Assembly (NCBI GenBank): GCA_963704155.1
Contig: CAVPHF010000042.1
Coordinates: 10,371 to 74,370, forward strand
Direction: 5' to 3'
DNA length: 64,000 nucleotides
From: Thiohalocapsa sp963704155
Lineage (GTDB): Bacteria > Pseudomonadota > Gammaproteobacteria > Chromatiales > Chromatiaceae
The translations under genes were made by a program, and so were the position numbers. Position 1 is the stretch's first letter. Every line of letters begins with the position of its first letter. This document shows, piece by piece, positions 38,109 to 50,859 of the stretch. The notes below the pieces were generated by a model. It saw only the letters and a program-made list of their open reading frames with translations. It searched no databases and had not been told where the DNA came from.

Positions 38109-38694
38109 CCGATCGCCGACAGGAAGCGCCTGTGCTGCCCGGTTCGACGGTGCCAAATCAGTTGAAATCCACCATGCCTGCCGAAATCCGCGGATGTATT
38201 TCAACCTGTCTCAACTCCATCTATCCGCCACTCTACCCGATGACCATCAGGTCGCCGCCATTCAGCCGGTTCGCAATGCCGTCGACGAGCGCGACCGCCG
38301 GTGCCGCCGTCCGGTTGTAGCCGGCGCTGGCCAACTCCGCGAGGTACTAGTCGGCGGGATCGTTAACCTGGAGGTGGTCAGTGCCAGCACTCGGTACCGG
38401 CACTTGGCATAAGAGCTGCCGATTGGCACAAGAGCTGCTAGAGCTTTATTGAGGATGGCGCTGGGTCGGAATGACGGCATCCGGTATCACTGGATCAGCC
38501 AAAGCGGTCCAATCGACACATCCTTGACAAGGGACGCCGATGCATCGGGCGACGCCCACCGGACAGCTACCGCTTCTGCCTAGATGGCCGATCCGAACAG
38601 CTGCTGGCGGACAACGTCCGTCCAATGCCAGATCCATTCGGGTGGCCCGCATCGACGACCGTATCCATCACCAAATGACAGCGAGGTATTCGCA
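38109..38694. other. Intergenic region upstream of csbD
   Basis: No gene. It contains tandem sigma-54-like sites (38404-38439) about 260 bases before the CsbD start. Confidence 0.4.
38404..38439 (+). promoter_or_regulatory. Tandem sigma-54-like promoter motifs
   Basis: TTGGCATAAGAGCTGCC (38404-38420) and TTGGCACAAGAGCTGCT (38423-38439) each keep GG-N10-GC spacing. The -12 element is CTGC and not TTGC, so the match is partial. The repeat itself (TTGGCAYAAGAGCTGC twice) may instead be a regulator site. Confidence 0.35.
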
Positions 38695-38889
38695 ATGAAT
38701 TGGGACGAAGTGAAGGGGAAGTGGACCGAACTGCAGGGTAACGCCAAGGTGCGTTGGGCCAAGCTGACCGACGACGACCTGTTGGCCGTCGAAGGAGAAA
38801 AAGACAAGCTGGTCGGCAAGATCCAGGAACGCTACGGCGTGGCCAAGGAAGAGGCTGAGCGCCAGGTCGACGAGCACAACTGGAGCTAG
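38695..38889 (+). CDS. CsbD-family stress protein
   Basis: 64 residues: MNWDEVKGKWTELQGNAKVR then WAKLTDDDLLAVEGEKDKLV and GKIQERYGVAKEEAERQVD. This is a textbook CsbD/YjbJ sequence (W....G.W.Q.KG..K..WG.LTDDDL). Abundant, hydrophilic and general-stress induced in other bacteria; biochemical role unknown. It is preceded by GCGAGGT. Confidence 0.95.
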   Translation: MNWDEVKGKWTELQGNAKVRWAKLTDDDLLAVEGEKDKLVGKIQERYGVAKEEAERQVDEHNWS

Positions 38890-38937
38890 GTCGCAACTCT
38901 TTCAGAAGGGCTGACCCCACAGGCAGTGCCGAGGCGC

Positions 38938-41649
<2,712 letters not shown>

Positions 41650-41737
41650 ACGGCGTGACTCGCTGCCGGTGCCGATATGGCTGAAAACTTTCGTGGCACT
41701 AATGATACCCGTGCCGGGAATCTCTCGCACCAGATGA

Positions 41738-41985
41738 CGCCGGATTGAGCTGCCGTTGCTTCTCGCGCTGATCGCCGGCTTGTTCTCCTTTGTACCGACC
41801 TTCGGTCCAATGGCGTCGGCGGTGCCGGCGGTGTTGGTCGGACTGTCGGCGGGTCCCCAGCAGGCGCTCTGGGTGGCGCTGCTCTATCTTGGCGTGCAGA
41901 TGTTCGAGAGCTACGGCATCACACCGCTGATCCAACGCCGCGTCGTGCGCATCCCGCCGGCTTTGCTGGTGCTGTTCCAGTTGAT
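41738..41985 (+). pseudogene. AI-2E family (PerM/TqsA-like) transporter, C-terminal fragment
   Basis: The plus strand reads LLLALIAGLFSFVPTFGPMA then ALWVALLYLGVQMFESYGIT and PLIQRRVVRIPPALLVLFQL, matching the last third of AI-2E/PerM transporters (IPN.GP......PA.......P..AL.V..LY...Q..E...ITP.I.R....L). Everything before it is missing. Its other strand is read by the end of the lipid kinase gene. Confidence 0.75.
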
Positions 41986-43032
41986 GATGGCGTCGCTACG
42001 GCGTGGGCCAGGATGCGGGTCCGGCGCTCGGCCGGGCTCGACTGTCGTTGCGTCGACACCGGGCGCGCCATCCGCCCTCCCCCGAGGCTCCACCGCGGCT
42101 GGCGCCAGCACCGCTAGGGCGCGCGGCAAGAGCTCATAGCGCAGCGGCGTCTTTAGTCGTAGTCGCTCTCCGTCGTTTAGTACCGTCACTTTGTGATGCC
42201 CCCAGGTGTCGAGGGCAAGGCTGCTAGCGCGGTAGTGAAAGAGCCGCGGATCCTCGGGCCAAGACCCGCTGAGCAACCGCCAAACCAGCCGCGGCCATTC
42301 ATACAGAGGGCCCGCGCGCACGCCATAGACGCCAAGCTCGCCCGTGTCGAGCCGCGGGCGGCGGGGCACTGGGCGCAAGTCGGCCAGCACGGGGTTGTTG
42401 GAGACGACCAGCGCCCGCGTCCTGAAATTCAGCGTTTCGCCGTGTGCCGAGAGTCGGACCCGCTTCGACGGGTAGTTCCGCAGCAGTCGCAGGGTTTCAA
42501 CCGCCATGCGACCGCCCAGCCGCAACGCGCCGCTGCCGCGGGCCTCCTCGCGCACCCGTGCCAGCGTGGTGGTCATGCCCAACATCGAAGCACACAAAAA
42601 TGGCTCACCGTTGACGCGCCCCACGTCGATGCGCAACACCCTTGGCGCCGCAGTCCCGCCCGCAAGGGCGTCAACCGCCGCATCCGGCAGCAGCGGGATG
42701 CTCAGATCGCGCGCCAACAAATTGGCCGTGCCTAGCGGCACGATACCGAGCGCCGCGGTGCCGCCGAGCATCAGGCTCGCGACCGCGAGCACGGTGCCGT
42801 CTCCGCCCAGCACGAACACGCGGTCAACGCCCTCGTGCAGCAGCCGTTGCAGACTGGCCTTCCAGGCCGGCACCGTGCCTCGACGGCTCGCCGTGGCGCC
42901 CGCTGCGAAGTCGATGTACTCAGAGCGACTCGCATCCGCCCGGATACGGCTCAGCAGCCGTCGGGCATGCGCGTCGACCTGCTCGGCGCCGGCACCGGCG
43001 CGGCGATTGGCGACAACAACAGCGTGATACAT
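41911..43032 (-). CDS. Diacylglycerol/lipid kinase family protein (YegS/BmrU-like)
   Basis: 373 residues. N-terminal ANRRAGAG and the nucleotide motif VFVLGGDGTVLAVASLM (GGDGT at 76-80) followed by LGIVPLGTANLLARDLSIP are diagnostic of the DAGK catalytic domain; the C-terminal beta-sandwich ends near LLPRALAVLAP. Lipid kinases of this family phosphorylate diacylglycerol or related lipids at the membrane. The last ~28 residues (from about SDAIINWN) are antisense to an AI-2E transporter fragment, so the native stop has been lost and the tail is foreign. Catalytic residues are intact, so activity is possible. Confidence 0.85.
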   Translation of the reverse strand: MYHAVVVANRRAGAGAEQVDAHARRLLSRIRADASRSEYIDFAAGATASRRGTVPAWKASLQRLLHEGVDRVFVLGGDGTVLAVASLMLGGTAALGIVPLGTANLLARDLSIPLLPDAAVDALAGGTAAPRVLRIDVGRVNGEPFLCASMLGMTTTLARVREEARGSGALRLGGRMAVETLRLLRNYPSKRVRLSAHGETLNFRTRALVVSNNPVLADLRPVPRRPRLDTGELGVYGVRAGPLYEWPRLVWRLLSGSWPEDPRLFHYRASSLALDTWGHHKVTVLNDGERLRLKTPLRYELLPRALAVLAPAAVEPRGRADGAPGVDATTVEPGRAPDPHPGPRRSDAIINWNSTSKAGGMRTTRRWISGVMP

Positions 43033-43457
43033 GCTTGGGTAGTCCTAACTCGCAGATCTTTACGCAGGTCGACTGGGGCGCTGATCTTCTGCGCGTTGCC
43101 TGGCACAAAGCAAGGCTTGCGCCATGTCGGTAGGGGCCGTCGCAACGCAACGCGCGATACCTTGGACGAGCGGTTCGGGGACCTTGCGCCGCGCCGCAGG
43201 CGCATTGCACCACAAGCGGTTGAAATGCCAAGGTGCGCCCAGCGGGCACAGCCTGCCCTCGGCCATGGTCGACCTCGGGTCCAAAGCGGAGCGGGAGCGG
43301 TGGTATGTCATTTGCTTGGCGCATGATGACAGTCTTGAGCAAACCGCCGGACCAAATCCATCATCCACGACCTACGGTCGTTCGCGGAGCGACTCGTCAA
43401 GGTCCGGGAGACCAGCCGGGCGAGACTCTCCGCGACGCTCGGGGGCAACCAAGACCG
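43033..43457. other. Region upstream of the FixJ fragment
   Basis: No gene recognised. It is open in some frames but without family match; a receiver domain that should precede the FixJ helix-turn-helix is not found in any frame. Confidence 0.4.
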
Positions 43458-43739
43458 GAAGCGCTGGCCGAGGATCGTCGACGCCGCGAGTCCCGCCAAT
43501 CGGTCGATGTCATCCGATCACGCTTCGCGCTGCTCACTCCCAGGGAACGGGAGGTCATGATGCTTGCGCTCCAGGGCACCTCGAACAAGGACATTGCCCG
43601 CACCCTCTCGATCAGCCGGCGGACCGTGGAGAACCATCGTGCCAACGTCATGAAAAAGATGCGCGCCGGTAGCTTCGCGGCCTTGTGCAAGCTGGCCGCC
43701 ATCTGCCAGCGATACGATGCTCCGGAAGCGGCGGACTGA
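43458..43739 (+). pseudogene. FixJ/LuxR-type response regulator, output domain only
   Basis: From about 43458 the frame reads AEDRRRRESRQSVDVIRSRF then ALLTPREREVMMLALQGTSN and KDIARTLSISRRTVENHRAN, a full LuxR-type helix-turn-helix with the FixJ linker and C-terminus (VMKKMRAGSFAALCKLAA). The receiver domain with its phospho-Asp is absent and there is no good start codon. It is either a truncated regulator or, if translated from an upstream start, a stand-alone DNA-binding protein. Confidence 0.7.
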
Positions 43740-44279
43740 GTATTCTTCCTAATTTTCAATCGGGTTGTCGGCAGCTAGGCTCAAGTGTTCGGGGCCGAAC
43801 AAGCGGGACGCAACACCGCGAACAAGTGGTTCCGACAGCCTGCTGACTAGCGAGGCCAAACACTGACGTCGTGAAACAAAGGCCCGTCTCGAGCACTACC
43901 GCAATGGCATCGCTTGAAGAGGCCCACTGGGCTTGGACGAGCTGGCCGAGGCCGCCGTGCTGGAACTGCTGCGGCACGAGCCAGATCCGCCGCTCAATAT
44001 TGGTGACCGTCCGCCGGCACCCGCCGACCGCGCCACAGCGGCACGCATCCCGAACCGACCTCGATAGGACGGAGGCGCTGCACCGACAATCAGGAACCGT
44101 TCGGCGCGTCACTGGTTCCTGGTCGCTCGCCGAACCCGATCGCCGGAGGCGGTGGATTCGCACCGATTGGCGGTGGCTATGCCCCACCTCGTGCGAGGTT
44201 GACGGCGTAGCCAGCGCGGACGATGCAGCTAGATTGGCCAGCCCGGCGCACGGCGCGCGTTCGCAACTCGACCGAGGCG
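43740..44279. other. Intergenic region without recognised genes
   Basis: About 540 bases. The open frames are low in information and match nothing known. Confidence 0.4.
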
Positions 44280-44482
44280 GGCTGACAACGGATGAGAAGA
44301 TCGCCTTGCTGCGCGAACGCGAGCAGGACGTTCGCGAACTGATGGTGGCCGAGGAAGAGAACATGCGAGGTGATCAAGCCAGTGACCAAGTCCTGGGCGA
44401 TGCGCTCGGCGACATCCGCGCCGCGCTGGCGAGCCTGGGTGCCGACCGCCGAGCAGCCGCCGCGCCGACCAAACACGGCTGA
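44280..44482 (+). CDS. Possible small helical protein, start unknown
   Basis: The frame ending at 44482 contains LTTDEKIALLREREQDVREL then MVAEEENMRGDQASDQVLGD, a well-formed amphipathic helical stretch of about 65 residues. No ATG or GTG with a ribosome site marks its beginning, and no family is recognised. It may be a truncated gene. Confidence 0.3.
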
Positions 44483-44667
44483 GGCTGTTTGCCGTCCGCA
44501 ACCAAGAGCAATAGACCACGGGTGCTCTGCCGGCGGCACGACAGGCGGGCGCACCGATGATCAAGGGCGGCGGCAATGCCGGCACTCCGCTATGGGAGGG
44601 CCGCCTGCCCCTCCTGACCAACAATCTGGCGGAAGTTGACGGCCACTTGCAGATCCTCGACCGAACG

Positions 44668-45705
44668 ATGCCGCTGCCGATCCTTCTGCTGTTCATCGCC
44701 GCCGCCACGGCGGTCGTCTGGCTAGGCAGCGACCGGCTGGAGCAGGCCTCAATGCGGCTTGCCGGGCACTATGGGCTTCCACCGGTGGTGCAGGGCGGCC
44801 TCATTGCCGCGGTCGGCTCCAGCTTTCCGGAACTCGCCGGCACCGTGCTATCGACGCTTGTACACGGTGAATTCGAGCTCGGCATCGGCATCATCGTCGG
44901 CTCCGCCATCTTCAATATTCTGGTGATCCCCGGTGTCTCGGGGCTTGCCGGCGGTCGCTTGGAACCGGACTGGAAGCTGGTCTACCGCGATGCGCAGTTC
45001 TACATTACCTCGGTAGCGGTCCTGCTGCTGACCTTCTCGTTGGCCGTCATCTACCGCCCGGTCACCGGCGCGACCCTCTCCGGCGAATTGACCCGATGGC
45101 TGGCGCTGATCCCGGTCGCGTTGTACGGACTCTACCTATTCCTGCTCTGGCAGGAGACGACCGAGTATCGCGCGCCCGATGCCGGGGCCAAAGAGGCCCC
45201 CACTCACCGCAACGATCCCGTTGCGACGAACCCCGCACGCGAGTGGCTGCGCCTCGGACTTGGGCTGATTCTGATCCTGTTAGGCGTCGAGGTACTCCTG
45301 CGCGCGGTGATCGAGCTGGGCGAACGCTTCGACACGCCCAGTTTCCTGTGGGGACTCACCGTGTTGGCAGCGGCGACGAGCCTGCCGGACCTCTTCGTGA
45401 GCCTGCGCGCCGCGCGCCGCCGGGAAGGCACCGTGAGCCTGGCGAACGTGCTGGGCAGCAACATCTTCGACCTGCTGATCGCGATCCCCGCCGGCGTCTT
45501 GATCGCCGGCAGCGCCACCGTGGACTATGCGGCGGCGGCGCCCATGATGGGAGCACTGACGCTCGCCACCATCGTCCTCTTTGCACTGTTGCGCACCGAC
45601 ATGGCCCTGACCCGTCGCGAGTGTCTGGCACTGCTGCTGCTCTATGTCGTGTTCGTCGTCTGGATCGGACTGGAGACCGCCGGCGTCACCAGCCTGGTGG
45701 CGTAG
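44668..45705 (+). CDS. Sodium/calcium exchanger family (CaCA) membrane protein
   Basis: 345 residues from ATG 44668 with about ten membrane segments in two inverted halves. The alpha-repeat signatures are GGLIAAVGSSFPELAGTVLS then GIGIIVGSAIFNILVIPG in the first half and LTVLAAATSLPDLFVSLRAA then VSLANVLGSNIFDLLIAIP in the second, each with the (G)SS.PEL / TSLPDL and GS.IFN/D motifs that form the ion site. It exchanges Na+ or H+ for Ca2+ or another cation; substrate not determinable. A second family member lies at 49065. Confidence 0.9.
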   Translation: MPLPILLLFIAAATAVVWLGSDRLEQASMRLAGHYGLPPVVQGGLIAAVGSSFPELAGTVLSTLVHGEFELGIGIIVGSAIFNILVIPGVSGLAGGRLEPDWKLVYRDAQFYITSVAVLLLTFSLAVIYRPVTGATLSGELTRWLALIPVALYGLYLFLLWQETTEYRAPDAGAKEAPTHRNDPVATNPAREWLRLGLGLILILLGVEVLLRAVIELGERFDTPSFLWGLTVLAAATSLPDLFVSLRAARRREGTVSLANVLGSNIFDLLIAIPAGVLIAGSATVDYAAAAPMMGALTLATIVLFALLRTDMALTRRECLALLLLYVVFVVWIGLETAGVTSLVA

Positions 45706-45940
45706 ATCGATACGGCTTCAGCGCCTATCCGCGTCGCGGGCAAGCGCATGGGCGATGACGCTATCGCCGGCCTTGGTAGCGGTGGACCCCTGTCCCCCGG
45801 CAACGATATTCTCTAGTGAACCGGGAACTGACCCGCCCTGCCCGTCTCGCCGACGTCGCTTACCTCGCGCCGGCCCTCTCTGTCGGTCGGTTGAGGCGTG
45901 ATCGCCGCGGGATGACGTGCCGACAGCACCCTGGCGCGAC

Positions 45941-46690
45941 TCACGAGCGGTCCATGTGGAAGCTCGCCAACAGCGGCAAATGGTCCGATGCAATCCGGGT
46001 CAGGTCCGTTCGGACCGAGCTGCATTGCTCAAGCCTGCACCCGCGGTACCAGATGCGGTCCAATGCCAGCAGGGGCCAGCGCGCCGGGAAGGTGGCAAAG
46101 GACGGCACCTGTTGGAGCAGCTGATCGATCGGCAACAGGCGGCGGCTTTGTCGGCGCCATTCGTTGAAATCGCCAAGCAGCACGATCGGCTCCGGGCAGC
46201 CGGCGAGGTCGCGCGAAGGCTCAATGCGCCGCGCGATATCAATGATCTGTGCGCGCCGCTCGGCCCGGCCCAGCCCAAGGTGTGTAGCGATGCAACGCAG
46301 AACCGCCGATGGCTGGTTGCCTTGCCGGGGTCCGGGTCGGGATCGGCCGACATCCAGACGGACATCGATCAGGCCGCGTGGCTCACGCCCCGGTTGGCTA
46401 AGCTCCACTCGGATGCATTGGCGGACCGGCAAACGGCTCAACAGCAGGTTGCCGTAGCTATGGCTGCGCGCAATGATCGTCGGCCCCGGTAGCGCCTCGT
46501 AGCCGTGCGACGCCAGCGCGTGCAACAGGTGAAACGCGCTCGACGCGGCTGCCGATTGGGTTGGCGTCTCGACCTCCTGCAACGCGACCACATCCGCATC
46601 GAGCGCGAGAATGGCCTGGACAATGCGGCGGACATCCCGACGCCGGTCGCCGCCGATGCAGCGATGGATGTTCCACGTTGCCAAGCTCAC
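45941..46690 (-). CDS. Endonuclease/exonuclease/phosphatase (EEP) family protein
   Basis: 249 residues. EEP active-site blocks are in order: TWNIHRCIG (Asn), DVVALQEVET (Glu39), THLGLGRAERRAQI (His), VLLGDFNEWRR (Asp, Asn) and ASDHLPLLASFHM (Asp-His). The family hydrolyses phosphodiesters in nucleic acids or phospholipids; short members like this one next to PLD-VTT genes are thought to act on lipids, but that is inference from context. It is transcribed with the upstream PLD-VTT gene, 60 bases apart. Confidence 0.85.
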   Translation of the reverse strand: MSLATWNIHRCIGGDRRRDVRRIVQAILALDADVVALQEVETPTQSAAASSAFHLLHALASHGYEALPGPTIIARSHSYGNLLLSRLPVRQCIRVELSQPGREPRGLIDVRLDVGRSRPGPRQGNQPSAVLRCIATHLGLGRAERRAQIIDIARRIEPSRDLAGCPEPIVLLGDFNEWRRQSRRLLPIDQLLQQVPSFATFPARWPLLALDRIWYRGCRLEQCSSVRTDLTRIASDHLPLLASFHMDRS

Positions 46691-46750
46691 TGGGGGCGCA
46701 CCGAAGGGCGCACCGGGGGGCGCATCGCGGGACGCACCGCTGGACCGGCG

Positions 46751-49004
46751 TCAGGCATCGGCACGCAACCAGCGGCGGCTGAACCAAGCCAGCCCGCCCA
46801 GCGCCAACAGCCCGACCAGCAGCAGGGCGACGGCGCGCAGGTCCGCCTGCCGCAGCAGCGACAGCAGGCCTTCGGCAAACAGCGTCATTGCAATCACGGC
46901 AGGCGCCATGCCAATCACGGTGCCGATCAGGAAGTCTCTGAGACGCAGATGCGCCGCGCCAACGAAGAGGTTGAGCACGGCGAATGGCGCCACCGGCACA
47001 ATGCGCACGGTGATCATCGTCAGGATGCCGTGCTTGGCGAGCCGCCGGCTTAGACGCTCCAGCCCACCGCCGGAAAGCCGCTCAACGGCACCACGACCGG
47101 TATGGGCGCCGATGCCGTAGCCCGCCAGCGCGGACAGCGTCGATCCCGTCAATGCAACAGCTGCCCCGGTGATGGGACCAAACACCAGAGCGGTCGCGAG
47201 GATCAACAAGGTCACAGGGACCGCGACCAGACTGGCCACGACGAAACCAGCCAAGGCGGCCAATGGCCCCCACCAGGTTCCGTTCAAGCCCTGCACAGAT
47301 GCGGCAATGGTGTCGGGGTTCAGCCATTCGCCGGCGGGTGTCCAGCGCCAGACCACCGCCATCACCAGGAGCAGCGCGACGAGTCCGACGCCGACGATCA
47401 AACGCCAACGCAGGTAGGGCTTTTGCTCCTCTCCGCCGACCATGAGGTCGGCGACCAGGTCCGGATGCAAGGGCCGGTCCGGGTCGATCAGCCGCTCGTC
47501 TGGTAGCTGGCGATTCCACTCCGGATCGGCTCCGCCAGCCAGGTCGGCCAGCCGCGGTGTTCCGTCTACTAATGCAGCATCGCCGTATTCCGCCCGCAGC
47601 GACTCCACGGCCGCGATCAGACCGCCGCCGTGCGCCGCCGCCTCCTGCTCGGCACGGGCAACCGCATCGGCCGGCGCCGACATCAGTATGCCGAGCAGCT
47701 GCTGGCGCAGACCACGCACCGCATTGATGTCCGACTCCGCCTCGACCACCAGGCAGAGGTCGCACTCGCTGTCTAGCCCCATCGACCGATTGCTGAGGTT
47801 CGACGACGCCACCCGCAACACCCGGTCGTCGGCAATCATCAACTTCGCGTGCACCATCATGCAGCCGCTCTCGAGTCCCGCGACATCGGGGTAGTAGACG
47901 CGCAGTCGGCCGTGGTCATCGGCGTCGCGCAGCCGCGCCAACAACCGTGCGCGAAGGATATCCATGGTGTGCTGTTCGAACCAATGGCCCGTTTCGCGGG
48001 GCAGCACGATGACGATGTCGGGGCCCTGCGCGCGTTGCAGGGAGCGACAGAGGGCGTCGCCGATGATCCGCGACGTCAGGTACTGATTTTCGATGTAGAG
48101 CAGTGTCCGCGCGCTGTCGATCGTGTCGAGATAGAGTCGCTCGACCTCCCGTACGGGCTCTCGGCCATCAAAGCCTGGCAGTGTTCTAGCGATGCCGACC
48201 CGTTGATCACGCAGCAACACCGGCAGGTCGTCGGGCCAGGGATCGTTCTCTACCGCGCGCCCGTCCCCCGGCTCTAGCGCGAGTCCGTCGAACGCGGGCC
48301 CGTCGGCCCAGCGCCATCGGTCGGTGAATTGCCCCATTAGTGCCGAGGCGGCGTCACCGTCGACCAGCATGTGCAGATCGTGATAAGGGGGATAGGGATC
48401 GCCGTCGGGGTCGGACCGCCGCGGCTCAGCGGCCGCATGGGCCGTGGTGTCCCAACGCCACTTACTGAGATCCATACCGCCGCAAAAGGCAATGCGGCCG
48501 TCGATGACGACGATCTTTTGGTGTTGGCTGGCCGCAAACGGATGGGCGCTGTCCATGACGAAGTGCAGCCGCGGATGTCGGGGCCAGGGATGCTTCCCGA
48601 GCAAGGCGGGCTCGCGCTCGAACGCATAGATGGGGGCGTGCTTCCAAAGCAGAATGAACACTTGCAGCCGCGGCCGGCGCTCAAGCAACGCGATCAGCAG
48701 ATCGCTCAATACCGTTGGCAACCCATCGGCCGGCACTGGCTCCGGCCTCTGGCGCCTGATCCCGATCATCCTCGACGCGGACCAGTTCCAAGCGACTATG
48801 AATGTCCCAGGCACTGATGGCGATGAATCGGCGCGCCTTAATGCAAGACGCCCGCATGGCGCCGAAGTACGACTCGCCGTCGATCAGCACCGACAACCGC
48901 TTGGCGCGCTCGACGCGCCAGCAATTCCGCCCCGGCTGCAGCAGCGATGCCAAGGCCGCCGATGCCGGCGACGCGGGCGGCTGCTGATCCTGGCGTTTCG
49001 ACAT
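46751..49004 (-). pseudogene. Phospholipase D-like protein with C-terminal VTT domain, one frameshift
   Basis: From ATG 49004 the N-terminal part (LLQPGRNCWRVERAKRLSVL, then FIAISAWDIHSR) is in one frame to about 48750, then the rest continues in the next frame. The total is one base over a multiple of three, and removal gives 750 residues. Two HKD sites are present: HQKIVVIDGRIAFCGGMD and HAKLMIADDRVLRVASSN, so the PLD fold is complete. The C-terminal ~200 residues are a VTT/DedA-like membrane domain (ALVFGPITGAAVALTGSTLS, MITVRIVPVAPFAVLNLFVG). Predicted to act on membrane phospholipids; the break may be an assembly error. Confidence 0.85.
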
Positions 49005-49064
49005 GTCAAGACCTCGCTAGCAATTCGGCAAGACAACGGCGCGATGAGCGCGGGTCGGACCGCC

Positions 49065-50108
49065 TCACACACGCCCGGTGAAGACGATGACGCCAAGGCC
49101 GATGCCATAGAAGACCAGCACCAGCAGACTCTCGAAGCCGATGTTCGCAACGCCTCGGCGCTCACGACGAATCAGCCCGAGCAGCAGGGTCGCGGTGAGC
49201 AGGATGGTCAGGCTGATGACGAATAGCGGTTGATCGCTGACGGCGTGATAGATCGAGCCGGGCCGGTAGGCGACGTCCGACAGCGCGAGAAACAAGACAT
49301 CGAAGGTATTGCCGCCGATGATCCCGCCCACGGCCAAGGTCAGGGCGCCTTGCCGCACCGCGGCGACCGCGGTTACCAGCTCCGGCAGTGAGGTGACGAC
49401 CGATGTGAACAAAGAGCCGACCAGACTCTCCGACAAACCGGTTATGCGCACCAACGCGATGCCGGAGAGTCCCACCGCATAGCCCGCGATGCCGACCAAT
49501 ACCACCGCCCCGGCAAACCGTATCCAGAGTCCGGACTGCTCCGAGCGCTCGACGGGCTCGGCGTCTGGCTTGTCCTCAAGCGTTTCGCGGGTTTGCACCG
49601 GACGCCAAGCCGGCTGATCCCGGGTCAGCGAGGCCAGGCGCAGCCCGAACGCATAGAACAGCAGCAGCAGCACCGACGCCGGGTGGACACCAAGAACCGA
49701 GAACGGCGGACTGCTCGCGGCCATCAGCGGCAGCGCGAGCAGCGCACAGAGCAAGGCGCCGTTGATCAGATTGGGCAACGAGGCGGCGGCATGCTCGAGA
49801 TTGGCAGGACGATGGAACATATCGGCGACGACCAGAAAGACCGTCTGCACGGCAATGCCGCCGACCGCGTTGCTGACCGCGAGGTCCGGCTTGCCGGCCG
49901 CGGCGGCCGTGATGGACACGACGATGCCCGAAATCGACGTAGTGGCCCCGAGCAGGACTGCTCCAAACACCGCCTCGCCGAGGCCGGTCAGGTCCGCGAG
50001 GCGGTCGGCGATGCGCGCCATCCGGGTACCGACCACGGCAATGATCGCGCTGCTTGCGACGAAGACGATGAGGGTCAGGGCCAAGGGCCATTGTTCAGGT
50101 GAAGGCAT
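49065..50108 (-). CDS. Cation exchanger family (CaCA) membrane protein
   Basis: 347 residues, about ten membrane helices. Alpha-repeat-like motifs: GEAVFGAVLLGATTSISGIV then LAVSNAVGGIAVQTVFLVVA, and SLVGSLFTSVVTSLPELVTA then LTLAVGGIIGGNTFDVLFLA. The first repeat has TSISG where classical members have TSLPE, so half of the ion site is altered; related bacterial proteins share this. Substrate unknown. It lies between PLD-VTT and mrp genes on the same strand. Confidence 0.8.
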   Translation of the reverse strand: MPSPEQWPLALTLIVFVASSAIIAVVGTRMARIADRLADLTGLGEAVFGAVLLGATTSISGIVVSITAAAAGKPDLAVSNAVGGIAVQTVFLVVADMFHRPANLEHAAASLPNLINGALLCALLALPLMAASSPPFSVLGVHPASVLLLLFYAFGLRLASLTRDQPAWRPVQTRETLEDKPDAEPVERSEQSGLWIRFAGAVVLVGIAGYAVGLSGIALVRITGLSESLVGSLFTSVVTSLPELVTAVAAVRQGALTLAVGGIIGGNTFDVLFLALSDVAYRPGSIYHAVSDQPLFVISLTILLTATLLLGLIRRERRGVANIGFESLLVLVFYGIGLGVIVFTGRV

Positions 50109-50232
50109 GGTCTGGATGGAAACTCCTCGGATACCGACGGCTGGAGCGTAGGAACACCGCCGCTTGCACTTGCAGGGGTCGAGTCAAGCCAGAGCTGGAC
50201 TGACCAAGGGGCCAAGCCGTCGGCGCGCTGAT

Positions 50233-50589
50233 TCAGTTGTCATCGGCGGCGGTGTCGGACGAGTTGCCGCGAAATGCCCGCGGGATCGGCGCCAGCGACG
50301 GAACCTTCAAATGCAGCGCCGCCTTGGCCAGCAGGTTGGCGCTGACCGGGGCCGACATGAAGAGAAACACGGCCACCAGCAGTTCGTGCAGGGCCAAGCC
50401 GTCGTTCTTGGTACTGAAGTACAGCGTCGACGCCGCGAGCATGGCACCAACGCCGAGGGTGGTCGACTTGGTCGGGCCATGCAGCCGCGTGAAGAAGTCC
50501 GGCAACCGCGCGAGGCCAATGGAGCCGATCAGCGCAAAAGCGCCGCCGAGCAGCACGAGCAAGGAGACAAGAACCTCGATCAGCATCAT
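50233..50589 (-). CDS. mrpG: Mrp Na+/H+ antiporter subunit G
   Basis: 118 residues from ATG 50589, overlapping the mrpF stop. Three membrane helices and the MrpG/PhaG signature IGSIGLARLPDFFTRLHGPT then KSTTLGVGAMLAA. Last gene of the mrp operon. MrpG is a small essential subunit of the hetero-oligomeric antiporter. Confidence 0.92.
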   Translation of the reverse strand: MMLIEVLVSLLVLLGGAFALIGSIGLARLPDFFTRLHGPTKSTTLGVGAMLAASTLYFSTKNDGLALHELLVAVFLFMSAPVSANLLAKAALHLKVPSLAPIPRAFRGNSSDTAADDN

Positions 50590-50859
50590 TCGATCACCTT
50601 TCCGCGCATCAAGTATCGGCACACCGCGACAGTGGCGAGAAAGCCGAGCAGCGCAAGCACCAGCGCCGATTCAAAATAGGACAGGCTGTCGAAGTGGATG
50701 CCGAGCAGGACCAACAGCGCGATGCTGTCGACGTAGAGCGTATCCAGTGCCAGGACGCGGTCGGCCAACCGCGGGCCCGCGGAGCAGCCGCCACAGGTTC
50801 AACAGCAGGGCAAGACCGACCATCAGCAGCGCCGCCGAGGTGGCGAATTCGAGCATCAT
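50586..50859 (-). pseudogene. mrpF: Mrp Na+/H+ antiporter subunit F, one frameshift
   Basis: From ATG 50859 (overlapping the mrpE stop) MMLEFATSAALLMVGLALLL then NLWRLLRGP is the MrpF start. The conserved middle ADRVLALDTLYVDSIALLVL is in the next frame. One extra base near 50767 accounts for the break (274 bases; 273 without it gives 90 residues). All other subunits are intact, so this may well be an assembly indel and not a dead gene. Confidence 0.85.

Noticed and set aside
45826..45854. GGAACT..GTCTC as an ECF sigma promoter on the plus strand
   Set aside because: Spacing is too short and there is no plus-strand gene downstream.
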